Notes under the pieces: generated by a model
What the model saw: only the letters and a program-made list of their open reading frames with translations
Told to the model about the DNA's origin: nothing
Database searches by the model: none
Shown here: in pieces, positions 25,693 to 35,753 of the stretch
How positions within the stretch are numbered: the first letter of the stretch is position 1
Layout: each line of letters begins with the position of its first letter
Assembly (NCBI RefSeq): GCF_014287435.1
Contig: NZ_JACOPG010000003.1
Coordinates: forward strand, 62,001 to 126,000
DNA: 64,000 bases
Source of the DNA: Roseburia lenta
GTDB lineage: Bacteria > Bacillota > Clostridia > Lachnospirales > Lachnospiraceae
Direction of reading: 5' to 3'
Made by a program: the position numbers and the translations under genes

Positions 25693-27591
25693 ATGCCAAG
25701 ACAACAGGCGGCTCCGAGAGGCAAGGGAAGCCTCAAGGTAAACAAACATATTATGGGCAGACTGGCACGCTACATCTTTAAGATGTACGGCATCCATTTG
25801 ATCATTGTTTTAGTATGTATTCTGGCAAGTGTGCTCTGTTCTTTGCAGGGAACCATGTTCATGCAGAATTTGATCGATGATTACATTACACCGATGGTCG
25901 AAGCACACAGTGTGGACTTTGGACCACTTTTGGCAGCAATCGGACGCGTGGCAGGCTTTTACGCACTGGGCGTGGTATGTGCCTTCCTTTACAACTTTAT
26001 CATGGCACAGGTGACACAGGGTACACTGCGCGCCCTGCGTGATGAGATGTTCGTTCATATGGAAGAATTACCGATTCGCTATTTTGATACCCATCAGCAC
26101 GGTGATATCATGTCCATCTATACCAACGATATTGATGCCCTGCGTCAGATGATCAGCCAGAGTATTCCGCAGATGGTCAACTCCGGCGTCACCGTTATCG
26201 GTGTTATCGTCTGCATGATCAGACTGAGTATCCCGCTGACCCTGGTCACACTTGGCATGGTAGCCATCATGCTTTTGGTGACAAAGTTCTTGGCAGGAAA
26301 TTCCGGCAAATATTTTGGCAAGCAGCAGAGAAACCTGGGACGTGTCAATGGTAACATCGAGGAAATGATGAACGGCCAGAAGGTTGTCAAGGTATTCTGC
26401 CACGAGGAAGAAGCAATCGAAAAATTTAATGCCTTGAATGATGAACTTTTTGACAGTGCTTATCAGGCAAATATGTATTCTAATATGTTGGGACCTGCCA
26501 ATGCACAGATTGGTAATGTCAGTTATGTGATCGTTGCCGTTGTCGGCGGTATCCTTGCTATCGGTGGATTTGGCGGCTTTACCCTGGGTGGTCTGGCAAG
26601 TTTCCTTACCTTTAATAAGAGTCTGAATATGCCGATCATGCAGGTCAGCCAGCAGTTGAACTTTATCGTTATGGCTATGGCGGGTGCAGAACGTGTCTTT
26701 GGACTTTTGGATGAAAAGCCGGAAGATGACGAAGGTTATGTTACTCTGGTCAATGCCAAGGAAGAAAACGGACAGATCGTTGAGACAAGCGAGCGTACCG
26801 GTATGTGGGCTTGGAAACATTACCATCAGGCAGACGGCACGACATCTTATGTAAAATTGGAAGGCGATGTGGTCTTTGATGATGTTGATTTTGCCTATGA
26901 ACCGGGCAAGACGGTATTGCACAATATCAAGATGTTTGCGACACCGGGACAGAAGATCGCCTTTGTCGGTGCGACCGGTGCCGGAAAGACGACGATCACC
27001 AATCTGATCAACCGTTTCTACGATATTGCAGACGGCAAGATTCGCTACGATGGTATCAATATCAATAAGATCAAAAAAGATGATCTGCGTCATTCACTTG
27101 GTATCGTATTGCAGGATACCCACCTCTTTACCGGTACGGTGGCGGATAATATCCGCTACGGTAAACTGGATGCAACGGATGAGGAAGTGCATGCAGCAGC
27201 AAAACTTGCCAATGCAGACAGTTTTATTCACAAACTGCCGAATGGCTATGATACGGTACTGACCGGTGACGGTGCTAACTTGAGTCAGGGGCAGAGACAG
27301 CTTTTGGCGATCGCTAGAGCAGCCATTGCAGATCCGCCGGTACTGATCCTTGATGAGGCGACAAGTTCGATCGATACGAGAACAGAGAAGATCGTACAGG
27401 ATGGTATGGATAAATTGATGGCAGGCAGAACGACCTTTGTCATTGCCCATCGTCTGTCAACGATCCGAAACAGTGATTGTATCATGGTCTTAGACCAGGG
27501 ACGTATCATTGAGCGCGGTAACCACGACGAATTGATCGCCGAGGGCGGTAAATACTACCAGTTATATACCGGAAAGATCGTGAACGCATAA
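25693..27591 (+). CDS. ABC exporter half-transporter, catalytic subunit
   Basis: A 632-residue partner of the preceding subunit. Start MPRQQAAPRGKG is set by GAAGGAGGGTGAGTAAT before it, one base after the stop of the upstream gene; the frame extends upstream inside that gene and is not used. Six helices (~20-330), then an NBD with Walker A GATGAGKTT (Lys432), signature NLSQGQRQ, Walker B LILDEATSS with catalytic Glu555 and switch His586 (VIAHRLST). Between membrane part and NBD there is an extra ~45-residue insert (GYVTLVNAKEENGQIV ... MWAWKHYHQADGTTSYV), characteristic of this Firmicute subfamily. A terminator follows. Confidence 0.95.
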   Translation: MPRQQAAPRGKGSLKVNKHIMGRLARYIFKMYGIHLIIVLVCILASVLCSLQGTMFMQNLIDDYITPMVEAHSVDFGPLLAAIGRVAGFYALGVVCAFLYNFIMAQVTQGTLRALRDEMFVHMEELPIRYFDTHQHGDIMSIYTNDIDALRQMISQSIPQMVNSGVTVIGVIVCMIRLSIPLTLVTLGMVAIMLLVTKFLAGNSGKYFGKQQRNLGRVNGNIEEMMNGQKVVKVFCHEEEAIEKFNALNDELFDSAYQANMYSNMLGPANAQIGNVSYVIVAVVGGILAIGGFGGFTLGGLASFLTFNKSLNMPIMQVSQQLNFIVMAMAGAERVFGLLDEKPEDDEGYVTLVNAKEENGQIVETSERTGMWAWKHYHQADGTTSYVKLEGDVVFDDVDFAYEPGKTVLHNIKMFATPGQKIAFVGATGAGKTTITNLINRFYDIADGKIRYDGININKIKKDDLRHSLGIVLQDTHLFTGTVADNIRYGKLDATDEEVHAAAKLANADSFIHKLPNGYDTVLTGDGANLSQGQRQLLAIARAAIADPPVLILDEATSSIDTRTEKIVQDGMDKLMAGRTTFVIAHRLSTIRNSDCIMVLDQGRIIERGNHDELIAEGGKYYQLYTGKIVNA

Positions 27592-27607
27592 TAGAAATGA
27601 CCATAGG

Positions 27608-27648
27608 AACCATGTCAGGGGCTTTGTGCTTCCGGCATGGTTTTTATT
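27608..27648 (+). terminator. Terminator of the MarR-ABC operon
   Basis: AACCATG (27608-27614) pairs with CATGGTT (27636-27642), then TTTATTT. It lies 17 bases after the ABC stop. Confidence 0.8.
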
Positions 27649-27779
27649 TGCTGTGGAAGATAATTTTACAGAAAAAGGTAAAGTTTTGAATAGGATAGGT
27701 CGATATGGAAATAGAATAAGTCTAACTATGCCCTTGGATGGGCGTGAAAAATAGAGAAGAACTTGGTGAAAGGGGCTCT

Positions 27780-30700
27780 ATGAGTATGTACAAGGATGTA
27801 AAGAAAAGAATTTTAGCAGGAGTGCTGGCGGCGCTGATGGTTGTCTCGACACTGTCGATTGGAAGCAATCTGTTCGCGGACTACACGTCAAATATTGGCG
27901 AAACATTGCTGGAAGAAGGACAATATGCACAGATTGGCAGCGCGACAAAAGATTATCAGAGGCTGGATCGTGCAGCCATGAAAGTGGACATGGATGTGGC
28001 GCAGAGCGTAGATTATACCGTTTCGGTCTATCAAAATCTGGCAGATGCCAGTGATCCGACCAGTGGAGTCTTACGCTATACCAGTGCCCAGCAGCATATG
28101 GATGGAACATCGGAGAGCGCATCTGCAAGAGAACTTTCTCTGGATCTGAGCGGAGCGGGAATTTATTTATCTTCCGGTGAGACCTATGCGGTTGTCTTTA
28201 ACTTCACCAGTGTCAGCGATGCTATCTATTACTATACGGCATCCGGTAGCGGCTATTATTATGAAAGCGCCTGGGATGGACGTGACGGTATGATAGAGAC
28301 CGGGCTTTCTGATGTAGGCGCGGATGCAGTTTCAGATAACACCACTGTCACTGCCGGTCAATCTACCATCGCCATAGACGCAACGGACACACAGACAGCG
28401 GTTCAGGCAAGCCTTTCACCAGCCTTGAAACGTACACTTATCTATACGGTAGATGCAGGTGCGCCATTTACGGTAAATGCAGATGGAACGATTTCTCTTA
28501 ATGCCGATGTGACCAGTGGCAGCGGAAATGTGACAGTATCAGCAGTCGGAACAAGCAGTACTGCAAGTATCAAAGTCAATATCTTAGAGGCATCCATCGC
28601 AGAAGGAACTTATACTTATACAGGAGAAGCGGTAGAACCGGCAGTTACTGTAAAATGCGGTAGTACAGTTTTAACACAGGGAAGTCAGTATAATGTGACC
28701 TATAATGGCAGTACCAGCGCAGGGGAAGCAGTCGCAAAGATCACAGGTATTGGTGATTATGCAGGCTATAGCAAGGAACTGACCTATACGATCGGTACAA
28801 AGGCTTTGCCAAAGGATGCGGGTGCACAGTTTAGTGTAGATATTGCATCCAACACGGTCACTAACGGTATCTATTCCGATGAGGGCAAGACTCTTACTTT
28901 TGGAACGGACTATACAGCAGAAGCAGTATTAAAAGGAAATCAGGTAGAAAGCGGACAACTGGTTTATCTGTACGATATTACCGTAACCGGTATTGGCAAT
29001 TATACAGGAGCACAGATTTACAATAATTATGAGATCAAGGCAGGATCTGACAATAAGTTTGATATCAGCCAGATCGTAAGCGCTGAGTTGTCACAGACTT
29101 CTTATACTTATGACGGCTTGACAAAGGAACCGGCGGTTACCTTTAAGAATGCCACAACAAACGAAGCGATCGAAGGCTTTGGCGATAATTGTAATGTTGA
29201 ATATACCAACAATGTAGAAGTTGGCAGGGCAACTGTGACCATCACCGGTAAGGAAGCAAACGGCTATACCGGAACGATCGTTTTAGGCTTTGACATCAAC
29301 CGTTGTGATCTGGAGCAGGCACAGGATGATGATAAACTGGATATTACGGCAAGCATCGATGGCGTGGCTGCTACTACATTTGCCTATACCGGTAAGAAGA
29401 TCGAGCCGGTCATGACAGTTACTTTAACACGTGACAACTCTGTTTATACCCTGGTTCAGGATCAGGATTATACAGTAACCTATAGCAAGAATACAGCCAT
29501 TGGTACCATGAGTGTGGAAATCTCAGGTGCCGGAAATAACTTCCAGGGTACTGTGACAAAGCAGTATCAGATCCTTGGTGATTTTGAGACGGCTGCGGTT
29601 GTCAGCATTGGAAATAACAGCGTCACATATGATGATGGTTATGCCAGTGATTATACAGCAACCTACACAGGTTCTGAGATCCAGCCAACGGTCTCCGTAA
29701 AAATGGGCAGCAGTTGGCTAAAAGCAAAAACAGACTATACCGTTTCCTATGAGAATAATATCAATGCAAGCACAGATGACCAGAAGGCGGTTGCCGTCAT
29801 CAAGGGTGCAGGCAATTACAGTGGTAAAGAGATCCGCGTGACCTTTACCATCAAGCCACAGACTATCAGTGGTACTTTGAATGTTTCTACAAAGAAGACC
29901 TATACAGGAAAAGAGATTACCTTATCTTCCGGTGAATATACTCTGACCAAGATAGGTAAGACCTATGTCGAAGGACAGGATTTTGAACTTTCCTACGAGG
30001 ATAACACCAATGCCGGAACAGCAACTGTTTATGCAAATGGTATTGGCAATTATACCGGTAGTGTAAAGGCTACCTTTACCATCCAAAAACTGAGTCTGAC
30101 AGATAGTCATGTGGTTGTAGAACCGGAAAAGATCGCAGATCAGATTTATACCGGAAATCAGATCAAACCGGATATTACCTTATATTATCAGGATGATGAT
30201 GGAACGAAGCGTGAAATTTCAAACGCAAACTATTCCTTGTCTTACAGTAATAATAAGAACATTGGTCAGGCAACCATCACCATCACAGGTGAGAAGAACC
30301 TGACGGAGGAACGAGACGAGTATTTCTCCATTGTTGCCAAGTCGCTTTCAAATCTGACCTTTATCCTGGGCGGACAGGAGGTCAAGCAGATTGCAGAGAA
30401 TACTTATCTGGCAACCTATGTTGCAGAATATACAGGAAGAACGATCTCGCCAAGTCTGACCGTTAAGGATGGGGACGCTACAGTCGCTAAGAGCGGAAAC
30501 TATAAGACAAGTTCCGTGAATGCGATCAACGCGGCAGGTTATGATGAGAATAACACATCCAAGACACCGGCAATCGTGGTGACCGGAAAAGGAAATTATG
30601 GTGGCTCTACCGTGACCATTTACTACACGATCGCACCAAAGGACATTACATCCGAAGCAAGCGGTGTTACGATCACAGATACACAGAAACTGGTTAAGAA

Positions 30701-33700
30701 TGGTGACTATCGCCTGCCGGTTGTAAATGTAGTAAACACCAACTTAAATAATAAGGTTCTGACACAGGATACCGATTACACTGTATCCGTAGGTGAGGAC
30801 AGTAAGACTTCCGGCGAGGGAAAGATTGCAACCATCACAGGTATTGGCAATTATACCGGAAGCAGAAATATCACCTATACGATCGGAAGCAATCTGGCAC
30901 TGGGCGGAGCAGTAGAACTGCATAACCCTTATGATGACTCTACCCTAAAACCGGCATCTTCCGGGGATTACTATGTACCATATTGGGGCAGAGATACAGA
31001 TGGCAACAGCATCAAACCGGTATCGAAACTGACCTACACGGATGCAGACGGCAAGGAAACAGATCTGGAAGAAGATACCGATTACACCGTCACCTATACG
31101 ACCGAGGCCGGTGGTATGGGATCTACAGAGAGCGTTGTTATCACTTATACAGGTATTGGCGACTACTATGGAACCATTACCAAGCGCTACTATGTGACCA
31201 TGGTTGTTTTGGATAATGAGTCTTCCGTAACCGTTACAAACATTGATCCGAACCATCCGGAGGCAGGCTTTGAGTATGTCTATGATGGAAATAAGATCAC
31301 ACCACAGATCCAGGTGACCTACAATGCATCCGGCAAGACCATTCAGTTGGTTGAGGGGACCGATTATCAGTTCACGGCGACGGAGGTAGGACCAAATGTT
31401 GGTACATATACCGTACAGGCAAAGGGTATCGGACATTACAGCGGAACCCTGAGCCAGACCTATACGATCGTGGCAAGTGACCTGAGCGCATGTACACCGT
31501 CCGCAACCACCCTGCCGGATTATACATACACCGGAAAAGAGATCAAGCCGGATATCAGTGGCATTACAATCACAAATACCGCAGGAACTGTCTTGAAACA
31601 GGATGTGGATTACAAGGTACAGGGCTACAAGAACAATATCAACATTGCAGATAAGAGCGATGCAGATGCACCTACCGTTATGATTGTGGGTATTGGTAAC
31701 TACAGCGGAACGATCAACTTGAAGTTCTCTATTGTTACCAAGAGTATTTCTGATAATGTGACAGTAGAGGCGATCCCGGATCAGATGTATACCGGAGATA
31801 AGATCATGCCAAGCCTTTCCCTTATGTATGGGGATGTGGTATTAAAAGAAAATACAGATTATACATTGACTTATAGTAACAATGTCAATCCGGGTAGAGC
31901 GACCATTGCGATTGAAGGAATAGGTGCTTACAGCGGAACCCTGACGGCGCGATTTAATATCATTGGTAATTTGAGCAATACCAGTCAGTTTACCATTGGC
32001 GGATATCAGACCACCTATAGTTTACAGGCAAACGGAACCTTACAGTTCTCCGATGCCGGTATCAGCATTACTTATCAGAACCAGTCTAATGTAGACAGTT
32101 CGGGAAATATGAATACCATGTATCTGGATTCTTCCAATTATGAGATCCAGCAGTATAACTGTGACAGACCGGGTGAGGGACAACTGATCTTTGTCGGAAA
32201 GAACTACTGCATCGGAAGTCAGACGATCCCGATCAGGGTTGTTGGAGATCTGAAAAATGTGGAAGTGATCAATGTCAATGATCAGTATGACTATACCGGA
32301 AAGCAGATCAAGCCGACACCGATCGTCCAGTTTGGTTCACAGGTATTGGAAGAGGGCGAAGATTATACCATAGAGTACGGCAACAATGTAGATGTTGGTA
32401 CGAATAGTGGTAGTATTGTGATCCGCCAGGTTTCCGGTACAGATACTTACTATACCGGCTCCAAGACAGCACGTTTTAATATTTATTATAATCTGTCCAA
32501 GGCGACGGTTACCGGTTTGAATGATACCTATTCTTATACCGGCAGCGAGGTCAAGCCGATACCACAGGTAACATGTGCAGGAAAAGTCTTGCAGGAAGGC
32601 GTTGACTATAGTCTTACCTATACCAATAATATCGACGCGGGTACAGCATCCGTGGTTATCAATAGCATAGATGGCGCATCTATCGGCAATCAGGTTGTAA
32701 ACTTCGAGATCAAGGGTATCAATCTGGCAGATCCGGGCATGAACATTACCTTAGACGGTCAGTTGTCCGGTCTGACTACGACTTACACCGGAGATTACAT
32801 CCAGCCCAATGTAGTTGTGACCTATGGTGGCAAGACACTGACACTGACCAAGGACTATAATGTAAGTTATGCAGAGAACCTCAATGTAGGAACCGCATCT
32901 GTGACCATCAGTGGTGCAGGAAGTTATTATGGTGCCGTGACAAAATACTTTACGATCACACAGAAAGATCTTTCTGCAAGTGACATTAATGTCAAGGTTT
33001 CAGACACCGGTTATGCCGGGGGACATCCGGTAGTTCCGCAGATGAGCCTGACTTATAACGGACATACCTTGCAGGAAGGCGTGGATTACACTTATACACT
33101 TTCCAACAATGAGCAGGTTTCTGTTGACAGCAAAGCATCTGTTATATTTACAGGAATTGGCAATTACACAGGATCCAGAAGTGCACAGTTTGAAGTTACC
33201 AAGGTAAATCTTGCCGGCGGAACCGTCAAACTGGATAAGACATCAGCAGTCTATACCGGAAGCGTGATCACACCGGAAATTGAAGTTTCTTGTCCGGTTG
33301 GTGATGGTACGACCTATATCTTACAGGAAGGTACCGATTACACGATCTCCTATGGAAATGGTATCCGCGATGCCGGAAAGTACAATATTTCGATCGTTGG
33401 AAAAGATAACTTCTATGGCTCTTTAAATCCTACCTTTACGGTAGAACCGAAGCCGATCACAGAAGATGATATTACCGTGACGGTACCGGATATGGACTAC
33501 AGTGGTTCTGCGGTAGAACCGGCAGTAGTTGTGACGGATACGACAAGGGGCGTGGAGTTGACCAAGGGTACAGACTATGACCTGACCTTCAAGAATAACA
33601 TCAATTCCGCATCTAAGGATGATACAGACGCAGCGCCGACGGTAACGATCACCGGTAAGGGCAACTACACAGACAGCAGAACGGCGACTTTCAATATCGG

Positions 33701-35744
33701 TAGATCACTCGCAGATGCACAGGTGCGTATTGCACAGGATCAGCAGGAATTTACCTATGACGGTAAGTCTCATGTACCGACCTATGCAGTCTATCTTTCA
33801 GACGGCACTTTATTACAGGAAGGTGCCGATTATGAAATGATCGACATTGAGGATAGTGTCAATGCCGGTACAAAGACCTTGGCGGTCAAGGGAATTGGCA
33901 ATTACTATGGCAAGCCGTTTACTTATTACCGCATCAACCAAAAGGTCGCAAAGGCATCCGAGATCAATGTGGTATTAGACCTGCCACAGGACGAGGATGG
34001 CAATTATGTGACGACTTACACCGGTAGTGCCATCACACCGGGCGTAAAGGTATATGATACCGCGATCTCCACAAAGACAGAGATTGATCCGGTCAACTAT
34101 AGTATTACTTATGTCAACAATGAGAATATCGGAAATATTAACAGTCCGGCATTTGTGGTGGTTTCTCTGAAAGGCAACTATGCATTGGGATCTGAGACCA
34201 AGAGCCAGGCATTCATCATTGGGGCAAAAGATATTTCAGACTTTAAACTGGTATTAAATGATAAACGCGTTACCTACACCGGAAGTGCTATCACACCGGA
34301 CGTATCCGTGATCTATGACAATGGTGTGGATCCGGTATGGACCTTGGTGGCAGGCGTCGATTATGATCTGGAACTGACAGATAATACCAAGGCTGGTCAT
34401 GCGACGGTAACAGCCGTAGCAAAGGGCAATTACACAGGTCAGGTGACCGAGGAATTTGACATTGTAGCATCCTTAAAAGATGCCATTGTCACCATTGAAC
34501 CACAGTTTTACACCGGAAAGGCAGTAGAGCCACCGGTTACCGTAGAATGTGGCGGCAACGTATTGGAGCAGGATGTAGATTACAAGGTAGACTACTATTC
34601 TGATGACAATTACACGACAGGCGGTTATGTCATTATCACACCGCTGGTATCTTACTATAGTGATAGTGCAAGATGTGCTTACACCATCAGCGCAGATATG
34701 TCACTGCTTCGTGTCAAAGGTTATGCAAACCAGTACACCTACACCGGAAAAGCGATCCGACCGGACTTTGTCATCGAGGATCCGAGCGGCAACCAGGTGG
34801 CTTATGATGCAGACCAGATCGTCTATGGACGTATGAGTGCAGAAGAGGCGGAGACGACCGATATTGCGGATGTTACAAATGATGATTGCATTGCGGTCGG
34901 AACGATCACAGCCTTTATTCCGGTAGAACTTGCCGGCAATAAAGAAGTCTTACAGGCAACTTATGAGATCATTCCAAAGAATATCAACGCATGCAATATC
35001 ATTCAGTTGAACAAGAATACCTACACCGGAAAAGCCATTGAACCAAAAGCAACCTTGTTGTATGATGGTAAAGAGTTGATCCAGGGAAAAGAATACAGTG
35101 TTACTTACAACAACAATGTAAATCCTGGCGTTGCTACAGCAACCGTACAGGGACTTGGCAACTACACAGGAACCAGCGTATTGAAATTCAATATCATCGC
35201 CCCGGTCATGGTAGGATTAAAGGCTCAGGCAGCCAGTGAGACAGGTATTCAGATCTCATGGCTGAAAAACGGAAAGGCTACCGGTTATGAGATCTACAGT
35301 GAGGACAACCGTACCAAGTACGGCTCAACATCGGCTACATCCTTTGTGGCAAATGGCTTGAAGAACTCAACGACCTATACCTTCCATGTGAGATCTTATG
35401 TGACCGCAGGTGGAAATACGACCTATGGCGAAATGCAGTCGGTAACGGCTTATACCAAGGTGGCGTCTACCAATGATCTTGTCGGCACATCAACGGCAAA
35501 GAGAAGTGCGACGCTTACATGGAACCGCAGCAACACGGTAGCAGGTTATGAGATCTATCGTAGTTCAAGTGCAGACGGTACTTACAAGAAGATCGCCGTT
35601 GTACCAAATGGCAAGGGTGCCTATACCGATACCAAGGTAGGCAGCAACAAGACTTACTATTACAAGGTACGTGCATACAAGCCGGTGGATGGTTCTTATG
35701 TTTATGGAGATTACTCAAAGACAATAGCGATCACTATAAAGTAG
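27780..35744 (+). CDS. Giant secreted surface protein with ~26 beta-repeat modules and two FN3 domains
   Basis: A 2654-residue protein. ATG 27780 (MSMYKDVKKR) follows GAAAGGGG; the frame is open 14 codons further without a better site. Residues ~1-36 are a signal peptide (VKKRILAGVLAALMVVSTLS) and 37-~280 a unique N-terminal region. Then about 26 diverged modules of 75-105 residues follow, each with a YTYTGKxIxPxV strand, a 'L..G.DYTVSYxNN...G' strand and a closing 'G.GNYTG...F.I' strand, to residue ~2480. Two fibronectin type III domains end the protein (GIQISWLKNGKATGYEIY; ATLTWNRSNTVAGYEIYRS). No LPXTG-like motif or C-terminal helix exists, so anchoring must be non-covalent or by secretion. 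The next gene, 9 bases on, is a sortase. Likely adhesin or cell-surface fibre; function not proven. Confidence 0.93.
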   Translation: MSMYKDVKKRILAGVLAALMVVSTLSIGSNLFADYTSNIGETLLEEGQYAQIGSATKDYQRLDRAAMKVDMDVAQSVDYTVSVYQNLADASDPTSGVLRYTSAQQHMDGTSESASARELSLDLSGAGIYLSSGETYAVVFNFTSVSDAIYYYTASGSGYYYESAWDGRDGMIETGLSDVGADAVSDNTTVTAGQSTIAIDATDTQTAVQASLSPALKRTLIYTVDAGAPFTVNADGTISLNADVTSGSGNVTVSAVGTSSTASIKVNILEASIAEGTYTYTGEAVEPAVTVKCGSTVLTQGSQYNVTYNGSTSAGEAVAKITGIGDYAGYSKELTYTIGTKALPKDAGAQFSVDIASNTVTNGIYSDEGKTLTFGTDYTAEAVLKGNQVESGQLVYLYDITVTGIGNYTGAQIYNNYEIKAGSDNKFDISQIVSAELSQTSYTYDGLTKEPAVTFKNATTNEAIEGFGDNCNVEYTNNVEVGRATVTITGKEANGYTGTIVLGFDINRCDLEQAQDDDKLDITASIDGVAATTFAYTGKKIEPVMTVTLTRDNSVYTLVQDQDYTVTYSKNTAIGTMSVEISGAGNNFQGTVTKQYQILGDFETAAVVSIGNNSVTYDDGYASDYTATYTGSEIQPTVSVKMGSSWLKAKTDYTVSYENNINASTDDQKAVAVIKGAGNYSGKEIRVTFTIKPQTISGTLNVSTKKTYTGKEITLSSGEYTLTKIGKTYVEGQDFELSYEDNTNAGTATVYANGIGNYTGSVKATFTIQKLSLTDSHVVVEPEKIADQIYTGNQIKPDITLYYQDDDGTKREISNANYSLSYSNNKNIGQATITITGEKNLTEERDEYFSIVAKSLSNLTFILGGQEVKQIAENTYLATYVAEYTGRTISPSLTVKDGDATVAKSGNYKTSSVNAINAAGYDENNTSKTPAIVVTGKGNYGGSTVTIYYTIAPKDITSEASGVTITDTQKLVKNGDYRLPVVNVVNTNLNNKVLTQDTDYTVSVGEDSKTSGEGKIATITGIGNYTGSRNITYTIGSNLALGGAVELHNPYDDSTLKPASSGDYYVPYWGRDTDGNSIKPVSKLTYTDADGKETDLEEDTDYTVTYTTEAGGMGSTESVVITYTGIGDYYGTITKRYYVTMVVLDNESSVTVTNIDPNHPEAGFEYVYDGNKITPQIQVTYNASGKTIQLVEGTDYQFTATEVGPNVGTYTVQAKGIGHYSGTLSQTYTIVASDLSACTPSATTLPDYTYTGKEIKPDISGITITNTAGTVLKQDVDYKVQGYKNNINIADKSDADAPTVMIVGIGNYSGTINLKFSIVTKSISDNVTVEAIPDQMYTGDKIMPSLSLMYGDVVLKENTDYTLTYSNNVNPGRATIAIEGIGAYSGTLTARFNIIGNLSNTSQFTIGGYQTTYSLQANGTLQFSDAGISITYQNQSNVDSSGNMNTMYLDSSNYEIQQYNCDRPGEGQLIFVGKNYCIGSQTIPIRVVGDLKNVEVINVNDQYDYTGKQIKPTPIVQFGSQVLEEGEDYTIEYGNNVDVGTNSGSIVIRQVSGTDTYYTGSKTARFNIYYNLSKATVTGLNDTYSYTGSEVKPIPQVTCAGKVLQEGVDYSLTYTNNIDAGTASVVINSIDGASIGNQVVNFEIKGINLADPGMNITLDGQLSGLTTTYTGDYIQPNVVVTYGGKTLTLTKDYNVSYAENLNVGTASVTISGAGSYYGAVTKYFTITQKDLSASDINVKVSDTGYAGGHPVVPQMSLTYNGHTLQEGVDYTYTLSNNEQVSVDSKASVIFTGIGNYTGSRSAQFEVTKVNLAGGTVKLDKTSAVYTGSVITPEIEVSCPVGDGTTYILQEGTDYTISYGNGIRDAGKYNISIVGKDNFYGSLNPTFTVEPKPITEDDITVTVPDMDYSGSAVEPAVVVTDTTRGVELTKGTDYDLTFKNNINSASKDDTDAAPTVTITGKGNYTDSRTATFNIGRSLADAQVRIAQDQQEFTYDGKSHVPTYAVYLSDGTLLQEGADYEMIDIEDSVNAGTKTLAVKGIGNYYGKPFTYYRINQKVAKASEINVVLDLPQDEDGNYVTTYTGSAITPGVKVYDTAISTKTEIDPVNYSITYVNNENIGNINSPAFVVVSLKGNYALGSETKSQAFIIGAKDISDFKLVLNDKRVTYTGSAITPDVSVIYDNGVDPVWTLVAGVDYDLELTDNTKAGHATVTAVAKGNYTGQVTEEFDIVASLKDAIVTIEPQFYTGKAVEPPVTVECGGNVLEQDVDYKVDYYSDDNYTTGGYVIITPLVSYYSDSARCAYTISADMSLLRVKGYANQYTYTGKAIRPDFVIEDPSGNQVAYDADQIVYGRMSAEEAETTDIADVTNDDCIAVGTITAFIPVELAGNKEVLQATYEIIPKNINACNIIQLNKNTYTGKAIEPKATLLYDGKELIQGKEYSVTYNNNVNPGVATATVQGLGNYTGTSVLKFNIIAPVMVGLKAQAASETGIQISWLKNGKATGYEIYSEDNRTKYGSTSATSFVANGLKNSTTYTFHVRSYVTAGGNTTYGEMQSVTAYTKVASTNDLVGTSTAKRSATLTWNRSNTVAGYEIYRSSSADGTYKKIAVVPNGKGAYTDTKVGSNKTYYYKVRAYKPVDGSYVYGDYSKTIAITIK

Positions 35745-35753
35745 GAATATTTC

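Noticed and set aside
26068..27093. 341-residue minus-strand frame opposite the ABC gene
   Set aside because: The ABC gene on the other strand is clearly real; this frame has no ribosome site or domain.
28580..35200. CRISPR or tandem DNA repeat array
   Set aside because: The periodicity is in the protein modules; the DNA repeats are diverged and lie in one open frame.
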